Origin: Thermoplasmata archaeon
GTDB taxonomy: Archaea; Thermoplasmatota; Thermoplasmata; Halarchaeoplasmatales; Halarchaeoplasmataceae
NCBI GenBank assembly: GCA_019594305.1
Contig: JAFDTZ010000020.1
Location: 1-22,089, forward strand
Length of the DNA stretch: 22,089 bases
Reading direction: 5' to 3'
Shown here in pieces: positions 15,769 through 22,089 of this stretch (within the stretch, counting starts at the first letter, position 1; each line of letters starts with the position of its first letter). Under the pieces are notes generated by a model, which saw only the letters and a list, made by a program, of their open reading frames with translations, was not told the DNA's origin and did no database searches. The translations under genes and the position numbers were made by a program.

Positions 15769-15808
15769 CTTGATACTTAGGAATATAACCTATATTAGGT
15801 GAACACGC

Positions 15809-16150
15809 ATGGCTCATAAAGAACACGAATGTTGCGATGAAGAGGGAATATGTCTATGCACTACGGAAGGGATCCTAAATTTAGTTTCAAAAAAATGGAC
15901 TATATGCATAGTCAGTTTATTAGGTGCCAAAGATGATGGATATAGATTTAACGAACTAAAAAGAAGACTTGACGGTATAAGTCCTAAATCTCTTTCCGAT
16001 AGGTTGAAAGAACTCGAAGAAGAAGGGCTTGTTAACCGGGAGGTCGAACCCACTGTTCCTCCGGCGGTTACCTATACTCTTACTGAAGACGGACACTCCC
16101 TTAAAGCATCTCTCAGACCCCTGGAAGGATGGGTAAACAAAAGAGAGTAA
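15809..16150 (+). CDS. HxlR family winged-helix regulator with N-terminal cysteine cluster
   Basis: 113 residues, full length for HxlR. Signature: KKWTICIVSLLG, RFNELKRRLDGISPKSLSDR (recognition region), LKELEEEGLVNRE, and TYTLTEDG. HxlR proteins are dimeric, often redox- or ligand-sensing through an N-terminal cysteine. Here the N-terminus has four (C8, C9, C15, C17 in ECCDEEGICLC), more than the single conserved one, which suggests metal or thiol sensing. AATATAA about 25 bases upstream of the ATG and GGTGA at 15799-15803 support the start. It is divergent from the Cys/His-rich gene across an inverted repeat and ends 4 bases from the convergent threonine dehydrogenase. Confidence 0.9.
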   Translation: MAHKEHECCDEEGICLCTTEGILNLVSKKWTICIVSLLGAKDDGYRFNELKRRLDGISPKSLSDRLKELEEEGLVNREVEPTVPPAVTYTLTEDGHSLKASLRPLEGWVNKRE

Positions 16151-16154
16151 CTCA

Positions 16155-17099
16155 CTATTTAGCCATTTTACGTTTTAGGTTAGCGATCATCTCTTTGGTC
16201 ATATTCGGAAGGTCGAACTCATGATCCCAACCCCAGTCCTTCCTAGCTGTAGAATCGTCAATCGTATCCGGCCATGTGTCCGCAATATTTTGCCTTTCAT
16301 CCGGTACGTAATCCACTCTAAGTTCAGGAATATGTTTTCTTATCTCTTCCTCAAGTTCCTTGGCGGTAAAGCTTAGGGCCGCGTGGTTGTAACTCATCCG
16401 TATGGTTATATCATCAGGTTCTGCTTCCATCAGCATCAGAGTTCCTCTAACCGCATCGTCCATATACATCATGGGCAGCTTGGTCTCCTGGCTTACAAAA
16501 CAGGTGTACTTACCCTCCTCTATTGCTTCGTAGAATATTTCTACAGCGTAGTCTGTCGTTCCTCCTCCCGGTTCCTCCTTCCAGCTTATAAGTCCGGGAT
16601 ACCTCAGACTTCTTACGTCTAACCCATACCTTTCGTGATAGTATTTGCAGAGTAATTCGCCGGTTACTTTTGTGATTCCGTATATCGAGGTCGGTTCTAA
16701 TATGGTATGCTGCGGTGTATTTTCCATGGGTGAGGTGGGTCCGAAAACCGCTATCGAGCTGGCCCAGAATAGTTTGATATTACGTTCCGAGCAAATGTCT
16801 AGAAATATTTTCAACCCGTTAACATTAACATCCCATGCAAGCTCGGGTTTCTTTTCTCCTACAGCGGAGAGTAAAGAAGCAAGGTGATATACCTGGGTAA
16901 ATCCGTATTTATCGAAGAGTTTTTTCATCTCGTCCATATCCCTTACGTCACCAGTCTCCAGCGACCCTTGGAAATCATCGGGAATATGCCTGTGACCAAG
17001 TGCTACGACGTTCTCTTTACCGTACCTTTCCTGAAGTTTGGGGACCAGCTCTGAGCCGATCTGACCGAAGGGCCCTGTAACAAGAATTTTTTCGTGCAT
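16155..17099 (-). CDS. tdh: SDR-type L-threonine 3-dehydrogenase
   Basis: 314 residues. The extended-SDR fold carries the nucleotide motif GPFGQIG (9-15), the catalytic serine region WASSIAVFGP (about 113-121) and Y140/K144 in YGITK. RSLRYPGLIS and KLPMMYMDDAVRGT match the GalE-like threonine dehydrogenases known from Thermoplasma and Flavobacterium. It oxidises L-threonine to 2-amino-3-ketobutyrate with NAD. The partner glycine C-acetyltransferase (kbl) is not in this window. AGGAG lies just before the ATG; the promoter probably sits at 17138-17149. Upstream is AsnA in the same direction (107-base gap), probably separately transcribed. Another sugar epimerase is unlikely given the motif match. 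Confidence 0.87.
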   Translation of the reverse strand: MHEKILVTGPFGQIGSELVPKLQERYGKENVVALGHRHIPDDFQGSLETGDVRDMDEMKKLFDKYGFTQVYHLASLLSAVGEKKPELAWDVNVNGLKIFLDICSERNIKLFWASSIAVFGPTSPMENTPQHTILEPTSIYGITKVTGELLCKYYHERYGLDVRSLRYPGLISWKEEPGGGTTDYAVEIFYEAIEEGKYTCFVSQETKLPMMYMDDAVRGTLMLMEAEPDDITIRMSYNHAALSFTAKELEEEIRKHIPELRVDYVPDERQNIADTWPDTIDDSTARKDWGWDHEFDLPNMTKEMIANLKRKMAK

Positions 17100-17132
17100 T
17101 AGATTAACTCCTATTTTTTCTGATGCATCATC

Positions 17133-17154
17133 AAGAACTACATAATAAGTTCTT
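17133..17154. promoter_or_regulatory. Inverted repeat over the tdh promoter
   Basis: AAGAACT (17133-17139) and AGTTCTT (17148-17154), spacer 8 bases. The central CTTATTATGTAG on the minus strand (17138-17149) is a TATA-like element at a suitable distance from the tdh Shine-Dalgarno, so a bound repressor would cover it. The rest of 17100-17206 holds no gene. Confidence 0.4.
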
Positions 17155-17206
17155 TGGAATCATAGGGTTAGTAAAGGCTCCGATTATTGCAGCAGTATGA
17201 AATATA

Positions 17207-18280
17207 TCACAATAATACAATATTATTTTTAATGCAGTTGTCTATCATCTCATCGGGCCATATCGCCGCCTGGACTTCACCGATGTGTGCTTTTTTCAGA
17301 AAGAACATACACAATCTAGACTGCCCTATACCTCCGCCGACGGTATCGGGGTACATGCCTTCGAGTAGTTTTTTATGGAACAGAAGTTCTTTCTTGTGGA
17401 TCTCATCCTTTATCTCCAATTGTTTCAATAATGATGCTTGATCAACCCTGATGCCCATGGAAGATATTTCAAAAGCGGTGTCAAGGGGTTCGTAGTAAAC
17501 CAGGATATCACCGTTAAGGCCTCTTTTACCATCGCTCGTCGGAGTTATCCAATCATCGTAATCCGCCGCCCTTTCATCATGGGGTATGCCATTATCCAGT
17601 TTGGCCCCTATGCCTACGATAAAAACAGCCCCTTTTTCCCTACAGATGGCATCCTCGCGTTCACGGGGTGAAAAATCCGGATAGCGTTCCAAAAGTTCTT
17701 GGGAATGTATAAAATGTATCTCCGGGGGGAGTAACGGGCCTGGTAGTTGAGGATAATGGGTGAATAACTCTTCTTCTATGTCCTTCAATATATTGTATAT
17801 CTTTTTTACTGTTTTTTTAAGCGTATCAAGGTTTCTGTCTTCTCTTCCGATAATTTTTTCCCAGTCCCACTGATCCACGTATATCGAATGTAAATTATCT
17901 AGGCGCTCGTCAGGCCTTAAAGCATTCATATCTGTGTATATACCTTCATCCTTTGAAAAATCGTACTGTGAAAGTACCATACGTTTCCATTTTGCCAGGG
18001 ATTGTACTATCTCGGCACTGCTCTCGATTGATTTGATGTAGAAGGTTACGGGTGTTTCCGCACCTGTAAGATGATCGTTTATTCCAGTACCTGCAGAAAC
18101 TGCAACAGGTGCCGATACCCGAGTAAGATTCAACTCACCCGCTAGTCTTTCCTGAAAATTATCTTTAATATATTTGATCGCCTCTTCGGTTTCTCTCAAA
18201 CCGAGTAAAGGTTTGTATCCATTCGGTACGTGTAATTGACTGTGCATAAATTTTTTCACGTATATTTCTTTTTTAATCAT
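17207..18280 (-). CDS. asnA: Bacterial-type ammonia-dependent asparagine synthetase AsnA
   Basis: 357 residues, close to E. coli AsnA over nearly the whole length: GTGINDHLTGAETPV, VQSLAKWKRMVLSQYDF (about 92-108), GIYTDMNALRPDE, HSIYVDQWDWEKIIG, IHFIHSQELLERYPD, YDDWITP, GLNGDILV, FEISSMGIRV and GGGIGQSRLCMFFL. It makes asparagine from aspartate, ammonia and ATP through an aspartyl-adenylate, using a class II aaRS-like fold. The N-terminal extension (about 11 residues) is longer than usual; a TATA box centred 26 bases upstream supports the longer ATG, with M12 (18247) as the alternative. AsnA is mainly bacterial, so horizontal acquisition is likely. Confidence 0.95.
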   Translation of the reverse strand: MIKKEIYVKKFMHSQLHVPNGYKPLLGLRETEEAIKYIKDNFQERLAGELNLTRVSAPVAVSAGTGINDHLTGAETPVTFYIKSIESSAEIVQSLAKWKRMVLSQYDFSKDEGIYTDMNALRPDERLDNLHSIYVDQWDWEKIIGREDRNLDTLKKTVKKIYNILKDIEEELFTHYPQLPGPLLPPEIHFIHSQELLERYPDFSPREREDAICREKGAVFIVGIGAKLDNGIPHDERAADYDDWITPTSDGKRGLNGDILVYYEPLDTAFEISSMGIRVDQASLLKQLEIKDEIHKKELLFHKKLLEGMYPDTVGGGIGQSRLCMFFLKKAHIGEVQAAIWPDEMIDNCIKNNIVLL

Positions 18281-18301
18281 CGTTGCGATGTTAACAGATA
18301 G

Positions 18302-18311
18302 TAATATATAT
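18302..18311. promoter_or_regulatory. Shared symmetric TATA element between asnA and the SDR gene
   Basis: TAATATATAT is near-symmetric and fits both directions: about 26 bases before the asnA ATG (18280, leaderless) and about 40 bases before the SDR ATG (18348, leaving a 15-base leader that contains the Shine-Dalgarno). Confidence 0.4.
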
Positions 18312-18336
18312 GCATTTAGTATTTGAGAATCATAAA

Positions 18337-18345
18337 GAGGTGATC
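18337..18345 (+). promoter_or_regulatory. Full-length Shine-Dalgarno of the SDR gene
   Basis: GAGGTGATC, fully complementary to the archaeal 16S 3' end GATCACCTC, two bases before ATG 18348. It fixes the start. Confidence 0.7.
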
Positions 18346-18347
18346 AT

Positions 18348-19136
18348 ATGGATCTAGGTATAGAAGGAAACACCGCGTTGGTGACGGCCTCTAGCAGTGG
18401 ATTAGGAAAGGCATCTGCCGAGGCACTGGCAAAGGAAGGCGTAAATGTGGTTATAAACGGAAGAGACGAATCTCGGTTGAGAGAAACCGTTAAAGCTCTT
18501 CGTAAGGTAGCTAAAGGTGAGGTTACGGGTATTGCAGCAGATATTAGTAAGGAGGAAGACATCAGAAAATTAGTCCGAGAGACCGTTGATAAGTTCGGCG
18601 GACTGGACCACCTTGTTACATGCGCAGGCGGACCCCCGAGTAAACCATTCCTGAAAACTACGGATGACGAATGGTACGCCGCATACGATATGCTTGTGAT
18701 GAGCGTTGTACGTCTGGTTAGAGAGTCAGTTGAACATCTTAGAGAGAACAATGGAAACATAGTCTGTATAACATCCATAAGTGTAAAAGAATCTATCGAG
18801 AATCTTGTTCTATCAAACTCGGTAAGGATGGCGGTAATTGGTTTAGTAAAGACATTATCCAGAGAGATGGGAGCTGAGATCAGGGTTAACGCCGTGTTGC
18901 CCGGTGCACACGAAACATCTCGAATAGAAAATTTAGTTGAGAAGGCAATCTCAAGAGGCGAAGTGTCGTCTTACGAGGAAGGCCTTGCCAAATGGTCAAA
19001 GGAGGTACCTATGGGACGGATAGGTCAACCTATAGAATTGGGTGAGGTGGTTGCTTTCTTGTGTTCAGAGAAGGCGTCTTATTTGAATGGGGTATCCATA
19101 CCTATAGATGGTGGGGCGAGTAAAAGCAATCTTTAG
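18348..19136 (+). CDS. SDR family protein of the beta-ketoacyl-reductase-like group lacking the YxxxK pair
   Basis: 262 residues. A classical-SDR Rossmann fold with TASSSGLG (13-20), NGRD, AADIS, and TCAGGPPS in place of the usual NNAG. The serine region is ITSIS (141-145). The usual YxxxK is replaced by S156-NSV-R160 in VLSNSVRMAVIGLVKTLSREM, followed by VNAVLPG and an ordinary C-terminal PIDGG. This matches the known subgroup of SDRs (BKR-like) that lack a perfect catalytic tetrad. The true reaction is unknown; it may use another general acid or be a binding protein. Start set by a perfect Shine-Dalgarno. Convergent with pdxS two bases away. Confidence 0.88.
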   Translation: MDLGIEGNTALVTASSSGLGKASAEALAKEGVNVVINGRDESRLRETVKALRKVAKGEVTGIAADISKEEDIRKLVRETVDKFGGLDHLVTCAGGPPSKPFLKTTDDEWYAAYDMLVMSVVRLVRESVEHLRENNGNIVCITSISVKESIENLVLSNSVRMAVIGLVKTLSREMGAEIRVNAVLPGAHETSRIENLVEKAISRGEVSSYEEGLAKWSKEVPMGRIGQPIELGEVVAFLCSEKASYLNGVSIPIDGGASKSNL

Positions 19137-19138
19137 AT

Positions 19139-20041
19139 CTACCAACCTCTTTCCTGCAGCCTAGTTTCCAACTCATCTATGTCCTGTCCTGGCATAGCAC
19201 TACCGAGACCTTCTGATATCTCTGCTAATTTATCTGGATTATCGAAATACGTGACAGCTTCTACAATGGCCTTTCCCATTATCTCGGGTCTTTCCGATTT
19301 GAATATGCCACTACCCACGAAGACACCATCGCTCCCCATCTGCATCATCAGTGCCGCATCCGCCGGAGTCGCTATACCACCTGCGGCGAAATTAACTACG
19401 GGTAAACGCTGTATATCGCCCACTTCCTTGACCAGCTCCACGCTGACACCGTATTCCTTGGCAGCGTCTTTCAGCTCGTGGATGTCCTTTTCCTTTAACT
19501 CATGTACAGCCTTCTGTACCGTACGTTGATGCCTCATAGCTTCGATTATATTTCCGGTACCCGCTTCCCCCTTGGTTCTCATCATTGCCGCGCCTTCCTC
19601 TATTCTTCTTAAAGCTTCGCCTAGATTCCTGCAACCGCAGACGAAAGGAACGGTAAACTTTGTTTTATCAACGTGATAGAACGGATCTGCAGGTGTTAGT
19701 ACTTCGGATTCATCCACCATATCAACACCAAGTGATTCGAGAATTTGTGCTTCTACAAAATGTCCTATACGGCACTTTGCCATCACGGGAATATCTACTG
19801 ATTCCAGTATCTCCTTCACCTTCTTTGGATCGGCCATCCGAGCAACTCCGCCTGCCTCTCTAATATCTGCAGGAACTCGTTCTAGTGCCATCACGGCCAC
19901 TGCACCGGCTTCCTCTGCTATCAAGGCCTCCTGTGCATTGGTCACGTCCATTATGACGCCGCCCTTCTGCATCTTGGCGAATCCTCTCTTTATCAGTTCC
20001 GAACCGAAACGCAATTTTGTTATATCTAAATCCATAGGCAT
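19139..20041 (-). CDS. pdxS: Pyridoxal 5'-phosphate synthase subunit PdxS
   Basis: 300 residues, full length. The active-site residues are all present: D32 in GGVIMDVTNAQEA, K89 in MAKCRIGHFVEAQ and K157 in MMRTKGEAGTGN, followed by FAAGGIATPADAALMMQMG and VGSGIFKS phosphate-binding loops. It builds PLP from ribose 5-phosphate, glyceraldehyde 3-phosphate and ammonia supplied by PdxT. No pdxT lies beside it in this window, unlike the common pdxST pairing. CTTTATG at 20061-20067 (minus) is a TATA-like element 26 bases upstream of the start; a second ATG two codons in is the alternative. It would supply the cofactor of the aminotransferase in the serine operon. Confidence 0.96.
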   Translation of the reverse strand: MPMDLDITKLRFGSELIKRGFAKMQKGGVIMDVTNAQEALIAEEAGAVAVMALERVPADIREAGGVARMADPKKVKEILESVDIPVMAKCRIGHFVEAQILESLGVDMVDESEVLTPADPFYHVDKTKFTVPFVCGCRNLGEALRRIEEGAAMMRTKGEAGTGNIIEAMRHQRTVQKAVHELKEKDIHELKDAAKEYGVSVELVKEVGDIQRLPVVNFAAGGIATPADAALMMQMGSDGVFVGSGIFKSERPEIMGKAIVEAVTYFDNPDKLAEISEGLGSAMPGQDIDELETRLQERGW

Positions 20042-20131
20042 CTTAACACACCAATCGTGTCATAAAGGGGGTGCTATTTGAACGTTTCTTAAAACACCAT
20101 TTAAAAAGGCGAGAGAGAAAGGGAAAAATAG

Positions 20132-20143
20132 ATATATTATATA
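20132..20143 (+). promoter_or_regulatory. TATA box of the NfeD-stomatin operon
   Basis: ATATATTATATA, about 22-27 bases before the ATG at 20160; leaderless start likely. Confidence 0.55.
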
Positions 20144-20159
20144 CACATTTCCAAACTAC

Positions 20160-20621
20160 ATGACACTCGGGTTGATATTGATCATAATCGGCATCGTACT
20201 GATAATAGTGGAGGCGAGCGAGCCAGGATTCTTCATCGCCATACCGGGCGGTGTGATGATAACCCTTGGGGTGATTGCGGTTGCCTTTCCGGAGATACTT
20301 ATTTCAATCTGGACCCCCTTGATACTGGCAGCTGTGGTTATACCACTGATGTTCCTGTCCATGAAGATGTATCAGAGGATATCCCCTCCCACCATACCAA
20401 CAACTACAATGTCAACTTCTCTAGTGGGTGAGATAGGCAAAGTACTGGCGCCTGTGGAACCCGATGACATAATAGGTAAGATAAAGATAAAAAACCAGAT
20501 ATGGAGTGCAACCGCTGAAAGTCACATACCCGCCGGGAAGAAGGCCCAGGTAATTGAGGCTAGAGGTGTCCATGTGGTAGTTCGAGAAATAGAAGATAAC
20601 ATAAAGGAGGATAAAAAATGA
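20160..20621 (+). CDS. Short NfeD-like membrane protein
   Basis: 153 residues. Three hydrophobic segments (about 3-18, 23-45 and 48-68, with PGFFIAIPGGVMI between the first two) precede a C-terminal soluble beta-barrel (OB-like) domain (about 85-145) with SLVGEIGKVLAPVEPDDIIGKIKIKN-type sequence and AQVIEARGVHVVVRE near the end, the NfeD C-terminal pattern. It is the short form without the ClpP-like protease domain. NfeD and stomatin-like proteins are co-encoded in many prokaryotes and form a membrane-microdomain complex. The stop overlaps the next start by 4 bases (ATGA), so the two are translationally coupled. Confidence 0.88.
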   Translation: MTLGLILIIIGIVLIIVEASEPGFFIAIPGGVMITLGVIAVAFPEILISIWTPLILAAVVIPLMFLSMKMYQRISPPTIPTTTMSTSLVGEIGKVLAPVEPDDIIGKIKIKNQIWSATAESHIPAGKKAQVIEARGVHVVVREIEDNIKEDKK

Positions 20622-21781
20622 TAGAAATAATAGTGTTTTTGGCAATAGTGATCATACTGGTTGCGGTGGTAGCGGGCAGAACAGCCTTCTGGATAGTGCA
20701 GCCGTACGAACAGGGAATATACATAAAATTGGGTAATTTCCAGAGGATACTGAATCCCGGCGTTAATATCGTCGCACCCTTCATATCCCAGGTGATCAAG
20801 ATGGACCTGAGGACCCAGGTACTCGACGTCCCCAGGCAGGAAGTCATCACCAAGGATAATTCACCCACCAACGTGGATGCCATCATATACATAAAGGTGG
20901 TTGATATCACAAAGGCCTTCTTCGAGGTGACCAACTACAAGGCGGCGACCATCAACCTGGCACAGACCACCCTGAGGTCGGTGATCGGTGACATGGAACT
21001 CGACGAGATACTGTACAACAGGGAGCGTATCAATACCCATCTGAGACAGGTACTCGACGAGGCCACCGACGGATGGGGTGTGCGTGTGGAAGCCGTGGAG
21101 ATACGGGAGGTCGATCCCAAGGGTATCGTCAAGGCGGCAATGGAAGAACAGACGGCTGCCGAGAGGCAGAGGCGTGCAGCCATACTCAAGGCCGACGGTA
21201 GCAAGCGTTCCGCTATACTGGATGCAGAGGGTAACAGGCAGGCCAGGATTCTCAACGCCGAGGGTATAAGGCAGAGCAAGATATTGACGGCCGAAGGTAC
21301 CCGGATGGCGGAGATACTGGAGGCCCAGGGGCAGGCACAGCGTTTACGCATCCTTTCACTCGGTGCCAGCACGCTGGACGAAAAGTCCCTTACCTACCTA
21401 TCATTGGACACATTGAAGGCGATGTCCAATGGAGAGGCGACCAAGATAATCTTCCCCTTCGAATTGACCAGACTGGTGGAAGGCGCATCCCAATATCTGG
21501 GCGCCGGTAGAGAGGTACCCAGCAGAGAACCGTCCGATGCGGCCGAACTCGAGAAGATAGTCGGCAAGGCCGAGGAGATACTGGGGGTTGTTCCTGGCCG
21601 GGAAGAGATGAAGAAGGAACTGGATCATATCGGCAACGTAAAATCAGTTATCGGTGTGGACCAGAGTGATATCCAGAAGGAGGCGTCGAAGAAGGCAAAG
21701 GACGTCCTCAAGGATATTACGAAGGAGGACGACGATAGCCTCGACGATATCTTGAAGCTGGAGAGAAAGAAGACCAGATAG
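20618..21781 (+). CDS. Stomatin/prohibitin-like SPFH domain protein
   Basis: 387 residues. One N-terminal transmembrane helix (about 4-27), an SPFH domain (about 28-175: VQPYEQGIYIKLGNFQRILN, TKDNSPTNVDAIIYIKV, LRSVIGDMELDEIL, WGVRVEAVEIREVD), then five exact-length 11-residue repeats (185-239, each ILxAEG-like) forming a right-handed coiled coil. A helical segment and a charged C-terminal tail (about 300-387) rich in Glu/Lys/Asp complete it; the tail is longer than in short archaeal stomatins. It oligomerises at the membrane and partners with the upstream NfeD. AAGGAGG before the ATG is its Shine-Dalgarno. A T8 tract ends the operon. Confidence 0.93.
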   Translation: MIEIIVFLAIVIILVAVVAGRTAFWIVQPYEQGIYIKLGNFQRILNPGVNIVAPFISQVIKMDLRTQVLDVPRQEVITKDNSPTNVDAIIYIKVVDITKAFFEVTNYKAATINLAQTTLRSVIGDMELDEILYNRERINTHLRQVLDEATDGWGVRVEAVEIREVDPKGIVKAAMEEQTAAERQRRAAILKADGSKRSAILDAEGNRQARILNAEGIRQSKILTAEGTRMAEILEAQGQAQRLRILSLGASTLDEKSLTYLSLDTLKAMSNGEATKIIFPFELTRLVEGASQYLGAGREVPSREPSDAAELEKIVGKAEEILGVVPGREEMKKELDHIGNVKSVIGVDQSDIQKEASKKAKDVLKDITKEDDDSLDDILKLERKKTR

Positions 21782-21803
21782 GTTATTACCCCAAACCCCT
21801 TCA

Positions 21804-21811
21804 TTTTTTTT
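21804..21811 (+). terminator. T8 terminator of the NfeD-stomatin operon
   Basis: Eight consecutive T, 23 bases after the stomatin stop, as in archaeal oligo-T terminators. Confidence 0.6.
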
Positions 21812-21882
21812 CTAGTAAAAACTAAATAATACCATTACATTGTTACAAAAAGAGAATAAATACTCTATTGAGGTGGAAAAAT

Positions 21883-22089
21883 ATGATAAAAGGAATGAAT
21901 AAAAGGTGCCTGGCTCCGTTATTTATTGCGATGTTGGTAATCGTGTGTTTAGTTCCGGTAATCCACGGTTCTTATGGATTCGACAACATAGCGGAAGAAG
22001 AAAGTTTTCCTTTGGTTACTTATGGTGAAGAGATAGAAGTGGAATACAGCGGAGATGGTCGTACAAATATTATCGATTATTCAATCAAC
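21883..22089 (+). CDS. Exported protein, N-terminal part only
   Basis: 69 residues from ATG to the window edge with no stop. The start MIKGMNKRCLAPLFIAMLVI has a basic n-region and hydrophobic core (about 10-26), then a likely cleavage before SYGFDNIAEEE; a signal peptide is clear. The mature start is acidic with no recognisable domain yet. GAGGTGG at 21870-21876 is a good Shine-Dalgarno and GAATAAATAC (21854-21863) a TATA-like element. It lies after the stomatin terminator, so it is a separate unit. Confidence 0.6.
   Translation, partial: MIKGMNKRCLAPLFIAMLVIVCLVPVIHGSYGFDNIAEEESFPLVTYGEEIEVEYSGDGRTNIIDYSIN

Noticed and set aside
20156..20934. Minus-strand open frames opposite nfeD and the stomatin gene
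   Set aside because: They are antisense to two well-supported genes and encode low-complexity Ile/Ser/Met-rich peptides without family features.
21170..21334. 33-bp tandem repeat in the stomatin gene as a mobile or recombination element
   Set aside because: It encodes the five 11-residue coiled-coil repeats normal for SPFH proteins; the repetition is explained by protein structure.

Overview
The window looks like a chromosomal segment of a euryarchaeon, most likely a Thermoplasmata-type lineage. The evidence is archaeal information-processing genes (archaeal-type Elp3, an archaeal tRNA C56 2'-O-methylase of the Trm56 family fused to an HD domain, an archaeal Toprim protein and an archaeal ArsR-like regulator). 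Archaeal TATA boxes lie about 26 bases before many start codons, so many mRNAs look leaderless, while other genes carry GGTGATC-type Shine-Dalgarno sequences. The secreted proteins have fibronectin III modules. The phylum assignment is inference from gene content; no rRNA or tRNA gene is visible.

Layout. 1-1061 (minus): Elp3, cut by the window edge. 1184-4024 (plus): a compact run of DUF167, Toprim, ArsR-like regulator, acidic-tailed membrane protein and Trm56-HD. 4028-7930 (minus): an apparent serine-biosynthesis operon read as aminotransferase, SerA-type dehydrogenase and DUF1015, followed by a membrane-anchored exported protein. 8073-8588: two small genes with leaderless promoters (a two-helix membrane peptide and a 52-residue protein). 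8682-11848: an M29-like aminopeptidase and a large secreted Fn3 protein. 11859-15023 (minus): a 1054-residue STAND-type AAA ATPase with a C-terminal TPR array and a domain resembling roadblock/longin folds inserted between Walker A and Walker B. 15078-15456: a gene-poor stretch with a strong TATA box, a palindromic operator and a 39-bp direct repeat, which looks like a small RNA gene. 15457-16150: a Cys/His-rich small protein divergent from an HxlR regulator around a perfect 10-bp inverted repeat. 16155-18280 (minus): SDR-type threonine dehydrogenase and a bacterial-type AsnA. 18348-20041: an SDR lacking the usual catalytic pair, convergent with PdxS. 20160-21781: an NfeD-stomatin operon. 21883-end: the start of another exported protein.

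How it fits together. Amino-acid metabolism dominates (serine synthesis, threonine catabolism, asparagine synthesis, PLP synthesis; three of these enzymes or pathways are linked by PLP or serine/glycine). The most novel signals are the candidate small RNA at 15268-15380 with two anti-Shine-Dalgarno-like C/T tracts, a 26-bp operator architecture shared between that promoter and the promoter of the 52-residue gene 7 kb away, the sensor-like insertion inside the STAND ATPase, and DUF1015 as a possible ParB-like missing enzyme of the serine operon. Convergent gene pairs are packed to within 2-10 bases of each other.
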